From Gammaproteobacteria bacterium (GTDB taxonomy: Bacteria; Pseudomonadota; Gammaproteobacteria; SZUA-229), in assembly GCA_022340645.1 (NCBI GenBank), contig JAJDNP010000017.1:1-39798 (forward strand): a stretch of DNA of 39,798 bases. The letters are read 5' to 3'. The position numbers were made by a program, and so were the translations under genes. How positions within the stretch are numbered: position 1 is the stretch's first letter; the number at the start of each line of letters is the position of its first letter. Of the stretch, positions 1 to 7,416 are shown in pieces. The notes below the pieces were generated by a model. It saw nothing but the letters and a program-made list of their open reading frames with translations. It did not search any database and had not been told where the DNA came from.

Positions 1-98
1 ACTGAGCCAGTATTTCCGCGATGCTTATGAGAGGCACGGATTTCTTCAAGCTTAGCCTTCAGTTGCTTTTCGACAATTATTAATTTTTCCTTTATCAA
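1..98 (-). CDS. Partial integron-cassette-like gene, N-terminus only
   Basis: Only the first 32 codons are in the window; the gene runs off the left edge. The reading frame starts with TTG at 98-96, preceded by an AGGA ribosome-binding sequence about eight bases upstream. The visible protein begins MIKEKLIIVEKQLKAKLEEI and continues into a basic, Gly-containing stretch (RASHKHRGNTGS). The pattern of an amphipathic helix followed by H-x-x-G-x-x-G-S recalls the N-terminus of uncharacterised nuclease-like cassette proteins (DUF6602 type), but that is memory, not a search. It reads leftwards, away from the intI relic at 781, and starts about 15 bases beyond an attC-like site, exactly where an integron cassette gene should lie. 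Function unknown. Confidence 0.5.
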   Translation of the reverse strand, partial: MIKEKLIIVEKQLKAKLEEIRASHKHRGNTGS

Positions 99-112
99 TG
101 TACTATCCTGTA

Positions 113-200
113 AGCCCTAACGAAAAGCATGTGCGGCGGTCGGCGCGTAGCGACGACTGTCCGAGTGAGCGATAGCGAACGACACCATGCACTTGTTATT
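113..200 (-). other. attC-like integron recombination site
   Basis: Read on the minus strand the segment begins AATAACAAGTGCATG and ends GCATGCTTTTCGTTAGGGC. The two ends form an imperfect palindrome (TAAC...GCATG against CATGC...GTTA), as expected for the R''-L''/L'-R' arrangement of attC. The distal end GTTAGGGC is one extra G away from the GTTRRRY core site; the proximal end is degenerate. Its orientation is right for a cassette array transcribed away from intI, and a cassette-like gene starts just beyond it. The inner part is GC-rich with several GCG/CGC runs. Degenerate, so probably not active. Confidence 0.45.
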
Positions 201-291
201 TCTTGAATTCACTGGCGTTTCTGTTTGCTCCCTGGCAGATTTCATAAACATGTGTACCGTGGAAAATCCAAAGCGCTAAAACATCATAGCC

Positions 292-352
292 ACAAAGCCT
301 GATAAAGCGGTCTGCTTCAACGCATGTTAAGCTGCCGCTTTATCAGGCTTTG
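292..352. repeat. Long perfect inverted repeat (19-bp arms, 24-nt loop)
   Basis: Arm 292-310 (ACAAAGCCTGATAAAGCGG) is the exact reverse complement of 335-352/353, separated by a 24-base loop. There is no T-run directly after either arm, so it is not a textbook terminator. It resembles the constant-core/variable-stem hairpins elsewhere in this window (families A and B) in having a long perfect stem, but its loop is shorter and I cannot align it convincingly with either core. Confidence 0.7.
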
Positions 353-478
353 TTCTTATCATGTTTTTGAAGTTGGGTCTATCCCATGACACGATTTTCA
401 GCTACCGCCCGACATGTCTCTCGGACTTTCCCTACATTGTTTCCCACAGAAATAACTTGTCGATATGATGCCTTCTAA

Positions 479-692
479 GGCTCCATATTTTTTTATAATA
501 TACACCCTCTAAGGCTACATATTACGATATTTAAGGGTAAAAGGAGCCTCAGACGGTGCTTTAATTCAGAATATATATCATGTTAAATGACCATGGCTAC
601 CTATTGCGATATTTAAGGGGTAAAGTAGCCTTGTTAATGTAAGAATTTTTAATCAAGGCTACATATTTCGATATTTAAGGGCAAAAGTAGCC
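479..692 (+). repeat. Three 36-bp direct repeats plus a half unit
   Basis: Units at 513-548, 595-630 and 657-692 share the pattern GGCTAC-ATATT-n-CGATATTTAAGGG-n-AAAG-TAGCC. Each unit ends in an inverted hexamer (GGCTAC/GTAGCC; the first copy has drifted to GGAGCC). A partial copy (GGCTCCATATTT) starts at 479. The spacers are 46 and 26 bases, unequal and AT-rich. The repeats lie between the attC-like site and the truncated integron integrase, i.e. where attI and the first cassette would be. They could be iteron-like protein-binding sites or small hairpins; function unknown. Confidence 0.75.
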
Positions 693-720
693 GCAGTATA
701 AGTAATTACTAATACACTAA

Positions 721-900
721 AATAAAAAGGATTTTTATCATAGTCCACGTCATACATTTCGGTCCAACGCGCCCAGGCTGATGGACCGGGTACGCGAAAC
801 ACTCCGCTTTTATCATTACGCATACAATACTGAAAAATCGTATGTTGAATGGATCTTAAAATTTATTCGTTTCTGTGGAAAGAAACACCCCAGTGAGATG
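721..900 (+). pseudogene. intI: Truncated integron integrase (intI), N-terminal remnant
   Basis: The open frame from 721 (after a stop at 718-720) reads ...SNAPRLMDRVRETLRF, then YHYAYNTEKSYVEWILKFI, then RFCGKKHPSEM. This matches the conserved N-terminal SAM-like domain of IntI integrases (PRLLDQVR...HYS.RTE..Y..WI..FI.FH.KRHP.EM). No ATG/GTG/TTG exists upstream of codon 781, so the real start is lost. Homology stops at base 900; the frame then runs through unrelated hydrophobic codons to a stop at 1021-1023. The catalytic domain with its R-H-R-Y residues is absent, so the protein cannot recombine DNA. This relic orients the attC-like site and the leftward cassette gene. Confidence 0.75.
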
Positions 901-1048
901 GTAACTTTATCTATCACTGTCTTTATATTTTTTGCTTTGATATTAAACCAACCGCCTGCCTGGCAAGAATATTATTTACAGCACCAAGGCATAAACACTA
1001 AACTTCCAGCCAGCTATCCATGAGATATTTAAAGCAACCATAAATGAA

Positions 1049-1714
1049 ATGAATAACAACTGGCGCAACGTCCTCCCCGAACTGGCAACTTCCGCAGACG
1101 ACCTGACAAGAACTTTACTCGATACCTCCAGCGTCGTTGCTCTGCCCGCCAACAGCATCGTCTTCCACCAGGGCGACGCCTGCAACAATTACCTCATCGT
1201 GCTGGCTGGTAATGTGAAGGTATTTACCCGTGCGGAAAACGGCCGCGAGATCGTGTTATACCGACTGGCGAAAGGCGACTCCTGCGTGTTGACCACCTCC
1301 TGCCTGTTCGGCAACAAGAACTACCCGGCCGAAGGCAAAACCGAAACCGCTGTCTCCGCCCTTGCCATCCCGGTCAATAAATTTAACCAGGTGCTGCAAC
1401 AGTCCACAACTTTCAGGCAAATGGTATTTTCTTCCTTTTCTTCGCATTTAAGCGAACTGATCACACTGGTCGAAGAAGTGGCGTTTGGAAAACTGGATGT
1501 GCGCCTGGCGAAGTTTCTCATCAGGCATTGCGGCAATGACAACACGCTGACCTCGACGCATCAGAATATTGCTACCGAACTCGGCAGCGCTCGCGAAGTA
1601 ATCAGCCGCCAGTTAAAAGAGCTGGAGCTGAAAGGCTATATAACCACCGCTCGAGGCAGTATTAAAATCAATGATATGGAGGCAATTCAGGAAATTGCTG
1701 CGGTGAACAATTAG
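1049..1714 (+). CDS. Crp/Fnr-family transcriptional regulator
   Basis: A 221-residue protein with a cyclic-nucleotide-binding-type beta-roll (about 20-120), a dimerisation helix, and a C-terminal Crp-type winged helix-turn-helix (about 150-210; recognition segment SAREVISRQLKELELKGYI). It has no N-terminal four-cysteine cluster, so it is not an FNR-type iron-sulfur sensor. Three cysteines (C45, C79, C85) sit in the beta-roll; C79 and C85 lie in GDSCVLTTSCLFGN and could act as a thiol switch (inference). An ATG at 1044 runs at once into a stop, so 1049 is the first usable start. Two DUF2892 genes follow, a pairing I associate with stress or sulfur responses. A palindrome at 1843-1855 in front of the next gene is a likely target. 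Confidence 0.85.
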   Translation: MNNNWRNVLPELATSADDLTRTLLDTSSVVALPANSIVFHQGDACNNYLIVLAGNVKVFTRAENGREIVLYRLAKGDSCVLTTSCLFGNKNYPAEGKTETAVSALAIPVNKFNQVLQQSTTFRQMVFSSFSSHLSELITLVEEVAFGKLDVRLAKFLIRHCGNDNTLTSTHQNIATELGSAREVISRQLKELELKGYITTARGSIKINDMEAIQEIAAVNN

Positions 1715-1720
1715 AAAACT

Positions 1721-1780
1721 GCCAGCAATATGCCTTATGCTGGCCTACCCGGTTACCCTGCCCAGGCCAGGCCACCGGGT
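1721..1780 (+). terminator. Paired hairpins after the Crp/Fnr gene
   Basis: Hairpin 1 pairs GCCAGCA (1721-1727) with TGCTGGC (1738-1744). Hairpin 2 pairs ACCCGGT (1747-1753) with ACCGGGT (1774-1780) and is followed by TTTATT. They start about eight bases after the stop codon, consistent with a modest transcription terminator separating the regulator from the next gene. Confidence 0.45.
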
Positions 1781-1842
1781 TTATTCAATGAACTTTTCAG
1801 GTAATAGACCCTCAAATAATTTATATTTAACACAACCTTAAT

Positions 1843-1886
1843 GTGACATAATCACCGACATGATATTATTAAAAATATAGTATATT
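1843..1886 (+). promoter_or_regulatory. Crp/Fnr-type operator and -10 box in front of the DUF2892 gene
   Basis: GTGA-CATAA-TCAC (1843-1855) is a symmetric Crp-like site, with one base less between half-sites than the E. coli Crp consensus. A -10 candidate TATAGT lies at 1876-1881 (or TATATT at 1881-1886), with no good -35. A start near 1890 places the palindrome at about -41, the class II activator position. This suggests activation by the Crp/Fnr protein encoded just upstream. The spacing is seen; regulation is inferred. Confidence 0.5.
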
Positions 1887-1915
1887 GCCGACGTTAACTT
1901 AACCGGAGACTATAT

Positions 1916-2110
1916 ATGGCAAACGTAGGTGGAATTGATCGAATTATTCGTATCATTGCAGGTTTATTTTTAATCAGCCTGGTATTCATTGGCGACCAGA
2001 TCATTGGTCAAAATGTTGTCTGGGGATGGATTGGTATTGTTCCCCTGGCTACCGGCATTTTTAAATTCTGCCCTGCTTATAAAATATTTGGTTTTAAAAC
2101 CTGCGCCTGA
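1916..2110 (+). CDS. DUF2892 (YgaP-like) small inner-membrane protein
   Basis: A 64-residue protein, MANVGGIDRIIRIIAGLFLI followed by a second hydrophobic segment. The motif G-x-x-R-I-I-R-I-x-A-G, two transmembrane helices and a C-terminal F-C-P-A-Y-K-I-F-G-x-x-T-C are the signature of DUF2892, the membrane part also found at the end of rhodanese YgaP. GGAG at 1905-1908 gives a clear ribosome-binding site. Two cysteines in the C-terminal loop (in FCPAY and at KTC) are typical of the family. The molecular role is unknown; stand-alone copies often accompany thiol/sulfane-sulfur or metal-stress genes. Likely controlled by the Crp/Fnr protein upstream. Confidence 0.85.
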   Translation: MANVGGIDRIIRIIAGLFLISLVFIGDQIIGQNVVWGWIGIVPLATGIFKFCPAYKIFGFKTCA

Positions 2111-2319
2111 AACGTATTTTTAAAACTATAATGACTGTCAGGGATGACAACATTGCAGCAACCAGGCCGGTTATTGGCTGTGCCGCTTTCTTGCCTGTGC
2201 TGGTGTGCTGAATTGCGAAAAAATGCAGATCTACAGTTCTAATATTTCCAGCATTGCCGAGAATATTATTTAAATATAACCTTGAAAACATTATTTCTTT
2301 CTCTACGTGTAGCCTGTAG

Positions 2320-2556
2320 ATGTGTAATTTAAGCACCTTTAGCCAGATATTCAGAATCATACTGGGACTCATACTCATTGCCCTGGCCTGGTTCGGCCCC
2401 GAAACCTCGATAATTGATTATGAGTGGATGGAGCTGTGGAACTTCGGCTGGTTAGGTTTCATCCCGTTAATCTCAGGCCTGGCTGCCTTCTGTCCTGTTT
2501 ATGCGGTATTAGGTTGCGGTCATAAGCATAAGCATGACCACAAACACGAACACTAA
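2320..2556 (+). CDS. DUF2892 membrane protein with histidine-rich tail
   Basis: A 78-residue second DUF2892 protein: F-R-I-I-L-G-L-I-L-I, a tryptophan-rich loop, a second helix G-W-L-G-F-I-P-L-I-S-G, and F-C-P-V-Y-A-V-L-G-C. It then carries an unusual tail, HKHKHDHKHEH (six histidines in eleven residues), likely to bind Zn, Cu or Ni. The start at 2320 is forced by an in-frame stop at 2317-2319; no good ribosome-binding site precedes it. The 200 bases between the two DUF2892 genes hold only a 26-codon frame (2131-2211) that I do not call. The His tail may tie this pair to metal handling (inference). Confidence 0.8.
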   Translation: MCNLSTFSQIFRIILGLILIALAWFGPETSIIDYEWMELWNFGWLGFIPLISGLAAFCPVYAVLGCGHKHKHDHKHEH

Positions 2557-2567
2557 GCATTTATAAC

Positions 2568-3791
2568 TTATAGGCCCAACTTATAGGCAATGGCAATATC
2601 CATAACATTGGTATTGCTCTGCTCGGCACGCAGCAGATCGTCGGTAGCCATTAACACCATGCCCGCGTTGGCCTTTTCGATTTCCGCTTTGATATCAAAC
2701 CCCATGCTGCCGGCTTTACTCGCAGTATAACCGGAGACGACCGCGCCGGCGCAGTTCGAATTGCCATCGACACCATCGGTGCCCGCGGCCAGCAGGTGCA
2801 GGCCGGATTGTTCGTCGAGGTGTTGCGCAAAGGCCAGCGCCAGGGTTTGATTGCGGCCGCCCACTCCCGGTTTTTGCGGCAGCTTGACCGTCGTTTCTCC
2901 GCCCCAGATATGAATACCCGGTTGCGCCTGTTTCAGCTTTTCATAAAGATCATTTGCCACCTTGCAGGCATCGCCCTCGAGGAACTCGTCATGGATGATG
3001 CTGTTCAGCCCTTCCGCTTTTGCGGCTTCATGCACTGCCTGCATGGCAAGACGGATATTGCCGATAATAAACGTTTCGGGCTCAACTTGATCTGGCACCG
3101 GGCTTTCAGTGTTGCCTGCAGCAACCCGGAAAGCTGACAGGTAATCATCGGCTGCGGGTGTTAGCGACGATTTGATCAGCAGCCCCGAGCCGATGAACTC
3201 GGCTTTATCCTGCTTTACATCCGAGAGTAATAGCTGGGTGACGGCTGCCGCTTTAATCCAGTTCAATAAACCGCCGGCCTTGATCCTGGAAAACTGCTGC
3301 CGCCAGGCATTGACCTGGTGGATGTCTTTGCCGGAAGCCAGCAGGTAACTGTTAATCTTCTGCAGCTGTTCAAGCGTGATATTGTCTACCGGCACTTCGA
3401 CCAGTGACGAGGTGCCGCCCGAGATTAAAAACAGCAGCGCATCCTTTTGTTCAACCGTTGACAAAAAAGACAGCAGCGCTTTTCCTGCGGCAATAGATGA
3501 TTCATCCGGCACCGGGTGAGAGGAAGCCAGGCAGGTGACAGCCTTATTTTTTTTAAGCTGCCGGGTAATTTTCGAAGCAGGACAGATCAACAGTGATTTT
3601 TGCAGCGATGGCACACAGTCCAGCGCCCCCTGCAGCATGGCAGCGGCGGCTTTACCGATGGCAACGCAGTGGGTAAAAGATTTTTTATTATGCTGGCGGC
3701 ACCACTGGCTGACGAGGTAACGGCCGTCAACCGCGTCCAGCGCCGCCTGGTACAGCATCACCAGCAATTCACGTGCAGTCAGTTCAGTCAT
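2568..3791 (-). CDS. Glycerate 2-kinase (MOFRL/DUF4147 family)
   Basis: A 407-residue protein that should phosphorylate D-glycerate to 2-phosphoglycerate (GckA/TtuD family, sometimes labelled hydroxypyruvate reductase). It has the N-terminal DUF4147 domain with GKAAAAM and SSHPVPDESS, the central LFLISGGTSSL loop, then the MOFRL domain with GGETTV..., GVGGRNQTLALAFA and AAGTDGVDGNSNCAGAVV. The frame is open to 3866, but those extra codons come from an inverted-repeat element; ATG at 3791 (MTELTARELL) with GAGGTG upstream is the start that fits the family. Monocistronic on the minus strand. Feeds serine-cycle or glyoxylate/tartronate carbon into lower glycolysis. Confidence 0.88.
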   Translation of the reverse strand: MTELTARELLVMLYQAALDAVDGRYLVSQWCRQHNKKSFTHCVAIGKAAAAMLQGALDCVPSLQKSLLICPASKITRQLKKNKAVTCLASSHPVPDESSIAAGKALLSFLSTVEQKDALLFLISGGTSSLVEVPVDNITLEQLQKINSYLLASGKDIHQVNAWRQQFSRIKAGGLLNWIKAAAVTQLLLSDVKQDKAEFIGSGLLIKSSLTPAADDYLSAFRVAAGNTESPVPDQVEPETFIIGNIRLAMQAVHEAAKAEGLNSIIHDEFLEGDACKVANDLYEKLKQAQPGIHIWGGETTVKLPQKPGVGGRNQTLALAFAQHLDEQSGLHLLAAGTDGVDGNSNCAGAVVSGYTASKAGSMGFDIKAEIEKANAGMVLMATDDLLRAEQSNTNVMDIAIAYKLGL

Positions 3792-3840
3792 GTTTATTGA
3801 TTTCACCTCAGAGGCACCGATAAGAACTTTTTTAATTCTT

Positions 3841-4060
3841 CCGCAAATGAACGCGAATAAACGCAAATAAATTTTTTAAAATAAAAAGCTAAACCTATTC
3901 TCAAAATTTAAAAGTGGAACTTTACCGTTTTGTCCTGAACGTTAGTGAAGGGTCATATAAATCAATCATTTTGATGCGATACTCTTGAAATTCATCACTG
4001 TCGCTCAGAATGACAGAGAAAAATAAGACCATATTTGCGTTTATTCGCGTTTATTTGCGG
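3841..4060. repeat. Composite inverted-repeat element C1 with nested D1
   Basis: Arms of 29 bases at 3841-3869 and 4032-4060 (CCGCAAATGAACGCGAATAA...) are complementary at 28 of 29 positions. Inside them, 3931-4018 is a second imperfect inverted repeat whose end reads CTCTGTCATTCTGAGCGA on the minus strand. The same two-layer structure recurs at 22722-22973 with the inner element flipped. The right outer flank (TTTCTCCGCGTCTCTGCGGTG, 4070-4090) is a degenerate partner of the outer arms there. It fills the whole gap between metZ and the glycerate kinase gene and provides false upstream codons to the latter. Confidence 0.85.
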
Positions 4061-4101
4061 AAAACTGTTTTTCTCCGCGTCTCTGCGGTGAAAAATATTA
4101 A

Positions 4102-5286
4102 TTAACGCATACCGCGCAGCAGGTCGGCCTTGATATCCTCGATATCTTCCAGACCGACAGCCACGCGAATCAAACTGTCGGAGATGCCTGCCTCGGCACG
4201 CTGCTCGGGCGTCAGCCTGCCATGGGTGGTGGTGGCCGGGTGCGTGATGGTGGTTTTGGTATCGCCCAGGTTGGCGGTAATCGACAGCATCCTGGTCGCA
4301 TCGATCAAGGCCCAGCCTTCTTTCCTGCCGCCGTTCAGCTCGAACGACAGCAGGCCGCCGAATGCTTTTTGCTGTTTTTTCGCCAGTTCGTGCTGCGGGT
4401 GGCTTTCCAGCCCGGGATAATAAACCGTTTTCACTTCCGGCTGCTGTTCCAGCCAGCCGGCCAGTTCCAGTGCCGCGGCACTGTGCGCCTGCATGCGCAG
4501 CTGCAGGGTTTCCAGGCCTTTTAAAAATACCCAGGCATTGAAGGCGCTCATGGTAGGGCCGGCAGTGCGCAGGAAACCATAGACGCCTTCACCGACGACA
4601 TCTTTCGTACCGCACACCGCGCCGCCGACACAGCGGCCCTGGCCATCGATATATTTTGTCGCCGAGTGGATCACGATGTCTGCGCCCAGGCTGACCGGCT
4701 GCTGTAAAGCCGGTGTACAAAAACAGTTGTCTACCGCCAGCAGGCAGCCGTGTCTGTGCGCAATTTCAGACAGCGCGGCGATGTCCACCAGTTCGGTTAA
4801 CGGGTTTGACGGTGTTTCCAGGAACAGAAGTTTTGTCTGCGGTGTAATTGCCTGTTCCCATGCTGACAGGTCTGACAATTCAACAAACGTGGTGTTTATG
4901 CCCAGCTTGCCGATAATATTTGTCAGCAAAACAGTGGTGGTGCCGAATATACTGCGTGATGAAACAATATGATCGCCCGTTTTTAACAGTCCGATAATGG
5001 TAGCGGTGATGGCGGACATACCTGAAGCTGTCGCTACACAACATTCCGTGCCTTCCAGCGAAGCCAGCCGCTCCTCAAACGTTCTTACCGTTGGATTGGT
5101 AAAGCGGGAATAAATATTGCCCGGCCGTTCACCCGAAAAGCGTGCGGCGGCTTCTGCCGCGGAAGAAAAAACATAACTGGAAGTCGTATAAATCGGTTCG
5201 CTGTGTTCATTCTCCTCGCTACGCACCTGCCCTGCTCGAATTGCCCGGGTGGCAAAACCAAAGTCTGAATTATCTTTATCTGTCAT
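4102..5286 (-). CDS. metZ: O-succinylhomoserine sulfhydrylase
   Basis: A 394-residue Cys/Met-metabolism PLP enzyme that makes homocysteine from O-succinylhomoserine and sulfide (direct sulfhydrylation). The PLP lysine is K211 in HSATKYIDGQGRCVGG. YSRFTNPTVRTFEERLASLE and SITANLGDTKTTITHPATTTH are typical of MetZ/MetB. The FATRAIRAGQ N-terminus and the length match the Pseudomonas MetZ group. ATG at 5286 has AAGAAG upstream. In pseudomonads metZ follows purF directly; here an L,D-transpeptidase, a membrane protein and a SIMPL gene intervene. A MetB cystathionine synthase function cannot be excluded from sequence alone. Confidence 0.9.
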   Translation of the reverse strand: MTDKDNSDFGFATRAIRAGQVRSEENEHSEPIYTTSSYVFSSAAEAAARFSGERPGNIYSRFTNPTVRTFEERLASLEGTECCVATASGMSAITATIIGLLKTGDHIVSSRSIFGTTTVLLTNIIGKLGINTTFVELSDLSAWEQAITPQTKLLFLETPSNPLTELVDIAALSEIAHRHGCLLAVDNCFCTPALQQPVSLGADIVIHSATKYIDGQGRCVGGAVCGTKDVVGEGVYGFLRTAGPTMSAFNAWVFLKGLETLQLRMQAHSAAALELAGWLEQQPEVKTVYYPGLESHPQHELAKKQQKAFGGLLSFELNGGRKEGWALIDATRMLSITANLGDTKTTITHPATTTHGRLTPEQRAEAGISDSLIRVAVGLEDIEDIKADLLRGMR

Positions 5287-5387
5287 TAGTCAATCTTCTT
5301 TACTTGTTGCCCGCAGGCTGCCATGCAGAACGCCGCTTTGCACTCAGCTTATTCCTGCCGCTCATTCTTCCCGCATATTGTTTCGGT

Positions 5388-5870
5388 TCATTCTTCTATG
5401 AGCACTTCGCTGCCAATATCAACCAGCCGGTATAAATCAACCACGTCCGCGTTGCGCATTCGAATACAGCCGATGGATGCCGGCGTGCCGATGCTATCTT
5501 CATGATTGGTACCATGAATATAAATATAACGCTGCAAGGTATCGACATAACCGCCACGGTTGCGGCCGGGTTCCATGCCTTCCAGCCACAGTATCCGGCT
5601 CATAATGACATCATCCGGCAGCTCCACGCCGCGGTCCCTGCATTCTTCCAGGCTGCCCTGCGGCACCCGGCCAAAAAACACTTCATTGACCGGCATGGCG
5701 CCGCCGATCTTGTCCTGAATACGATGCAGGCCAAGCGGTGTTTTCTCGCTGCCATGCTCACAGCCGGTACCGTATTTAGAGGTTGATACCGGGTACTGGC
5801 GCAGCACCTTGCCTTCTTCATCGAGCAGCGTGAGCTGCTGTTCTGTGACATTTACTTTTATTGAGTTCAC
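5388..5870 (-). CDS. L,D-transpeptidase (YkuD domain), no signal peptide
   Basis: A 160-residue protein with an almost complete YkuD domain. The catalytic region runs from H119 (YIYIHGT) to C135 in SIGCIRMRNADVVDLY, i.e. the H-x15-[ST]-x-G-C layout with Ile instead of the usual His before Gly-Cys. The family forms 3-3 peptidoglycan cross-links or attaches lipoprotein to peptidoglycan in the periplasm. The N-terminus (MNSIKVNVTEQQLTLLDEEG) is already the first beta strand, and there is no signal peptide or lipobox, so export is unexplained. Single gene between metZ and a divergent membrane protein gene. A cytosolic hydrolase/transpeptidase role is possible. Confidence 0.85.
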   Translation of the reverse strand: MNSIKVNVTEQQLTLLDEEGKVLRQYPVSTSKYGTGCEHGSEKTPLGLHRIQDKIGGAMPVNEVFFGRVPQGSLEECRDRGVELPDDVIMSRILWLEGMEPGRNRGGYVDTLQRYIYIHGTNHEDSIGTPASIGCIRMRNADVVDLYRLVDIGSEVLIEE

Positions 5871-6010
5871 TTGATTACCATCATAGGTTGCACGCCAAGT
5901 ATCACACAGTTGAAATCAAAATCAATAGCCTGTCATGCATGGAGGTTTTATACGCCATGGAACTGGGTTAGAATCTGGTTCATATAAGCGTTGCCATTTA
6001 CGGAGTGATA

Positions 6011-6694
6011 ATGAACCCGCCTGAACACCAGCCTGATCCAGACGCCGGGCTTCAGTCCGGGCGAGAATTAACACAGGGCAGCAAAGCTGATTTGCCACAG
6101 GCTGCGGAAGCGGCGCCGGACAGCGGGCAGGACGCAGCAGGCGAGACTGCTTTTTTCCCGGTATCGGAAGACAAGTTATTCACCCTGTATATCACGAGTT
6201 TCGGCCTGTACGGAATTTACTGGTTTTATAATAACTGGAAATTACAGCAGCCAATGATGGATAAAAAGATTTATCCCGCGTGGCGGGCTATTTTTGCGAT
6301 TTTTTTTACCCACGCCCTGTTCAGGCGAATTGACAGCCAGGCTTTTCGCCTGGAGCACAGGCACCGTTTCAATGCCAATGCGCAAGCCACATTTTATGTT
6401 ATTACCATCGTAGCCAGTCATATCATTGAGCGTATAGAATTCAAAATGCAGCTACCCGAACACCTGGTAAACAGCGGTCTCATCAGCTTATCGCTGATTT
6501 TGTTTATATTGAGCGTTTTCCCACTGCTGAAAGCCCAGGCAACCGCCAATCGAATCAATAATGATTTGTTCGGTTATTTAAATCATAAGTACAGCCTGCT
6601 TAATTACCTGTTAATCTCGGCAGGTGCATTTACATGGCTGTTACTGGCACTGGGTTTGCTGTTTGAATTTATGGGCATGACCATTCCTGAATAA
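6011..6694 (+). CDS. Multi-pass membrane protein of unknown function
   Basis: A 227-residue protein. The first 45 residues are polar (Gln/Ala/Pro-rich) and cytosolic-looking. Then comes FPVSEDKLFTLYITSFGLYG followed by IYWFYNNWKLQQ, a motif seen in a family of hypothetical gammaproteobacterial membrane proteins and reminiscent of DUF4234. Hydrophobic segments follow at about 95-110, 130-142, 160-178 and 200-222. I start it at ATG 6011, because GGAG at 6002-6005 then has ideal spacing and overlaps the alternative GTG at 6005. It is convergent with the SIMPL gene, with only 17 bases between the stops. Function not recognised. Confidence 0.75.
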   Translation: MNPPEHQPDPDAGLQSGRELTQGSKADLPQAAEAAPDSGQDAAGETAFFPVSEDKLFTLYITSFGLYGIYWFYNNWKLQQPMMDKKIYPAWRAIFAIFFTHALFRRIDSQAFRLEHRHRFNANAQATFYVITIVASHIIERIEFKMQLPEHLVNSGLISLSLILFILSVFPLLKAQATANRINNDLFGYLNHKYSLLNYLLISAGAFTWLLLALGLLFEFMGMTIPE

Positions 6695-6711
6695 ACTATT
6701 CAATCCGATAG

Positions 6712-7416
6712 CTATTCAAGTTCGATGGTACCGCTGACCCTTACCGTCAGGGTCTGGTCACCCTTTGCTATCTCCGGCGCAATGCTGGAAGCCGCTTCCG
6801 CCATCATCGCCATTGGTCTATGCCGGTACTGGCCTGCAATTTCCGAGGTTGATACGTTCATCGTTACAATTTTATAGCCATCATGCTTGTCACCGTCATG
6901 TTGCAGCTTGTTTGCGATTTGCCTGGCGCGATTATTATATGCGGTGAGTGCCTGATCAATTAACAGCCGCGTTTGTTCATCCCTTTTCTCGGGCGACACA
7001 TCGAATGAAATGCCATTGAGGTTCAGCTGCCGCTGCAGTTCACCCAGCACCTCGCTCATTAAGGCCATATCCTTTGATTCTAGCTGAATCGACTGCTTGA
7101 CGCGCCAGGCGATAACCTGGCTTTTACTATAGACCGGAACTGTTGAATAACTTTCGGTTTCAACCTTGATGTTTGGGTACTGTTTTAATTTTTCCAGCGC
7201 CCAGTTAATTTTCTGGTTAACCCGGTTACTCAGCTCGGTCGCTTTTGAGCCTTCTTCCTGGGCATACAATGACACAACCATCGTGTCGTTTTCCACCTCA
7301 GCGGACGCAGATGCTTCGAGGCTGATCTGGTTGTAATTGATAACATCGTCATGTGCATATGCACTGCATGACAACAGGGATGTTAAAGCGAAAACAACAG
7401 AATAAAACTGTTTCAT
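6712..7416 (-). CDS. Periplasmic SIMPL-domain (DUF541) protein
   Basis: A 234-residue protein beginning MKQFYSVVFALTSLLSCSAYA, a clear signal peptide with likely cleavage after AYA. The mature part (SLEASASAEVENDTMVVSLYAQEEG...) is a SIMPL/DUF541 domain like E. coli YggE and Brucella BP26, with the C-terminal strand DQTLTVRVSGTIELE. YggE-type proteins are linked to oxidative-stress tolerance; the biochemical activity is unknown. ATG at 7416 has CCGGAG at ideal distance. The frame stays open to 7563, but that extension enters an inverted repeat and lacks a signal sequence. Confidence 0.85.
   Translation of the reverse strand: MKQFYSVVFALTSLLSCSAYAHDDVINYNQISLEASASAEVENDTMVVSLYAQEEGSKATELSNRVNQKINWALEKLKQYPNIKVETESYSTVPVYSKSQVIAWRVKQSIQLESKDMALMSEVLGELQRQLNLNGISFDVSPEKRDEQTRLLIDQALTAYNNRARQIANKLQHDGDKHDGYKIVTMNVSTSEIAGQYRHRPMAMMAEAASSIAPEIAKGDQTLTVRVSGTIELE

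Noticed and set aside
479-692. CRISPR-like array of 36-bp repeats
   Set aside because: Spacers are unequal (46 and 26 bases), AT-rich and only two; repeat ends are inverted hexamers and no cas gene is nearby.
901-1023. Continuation of the intI reading frame as a real 80-residue protein
   Set aside because: After base 900 the codons no longer resemble an integrase or any protein I know; the frame is open by chance to 1023.
2131-2211. 26-codon frame between the two DUF2892 genes
   Set aside because: No ribosome-binding site, no recognisable feature, and too short to support.
3792-3866. 25-residue N-terminal extension of the glycerate kinase
   Set aside because: The extension lies partly in a repeat element arm, and the ATG at 3791 matches family N-termini with a ribosome-binding site.
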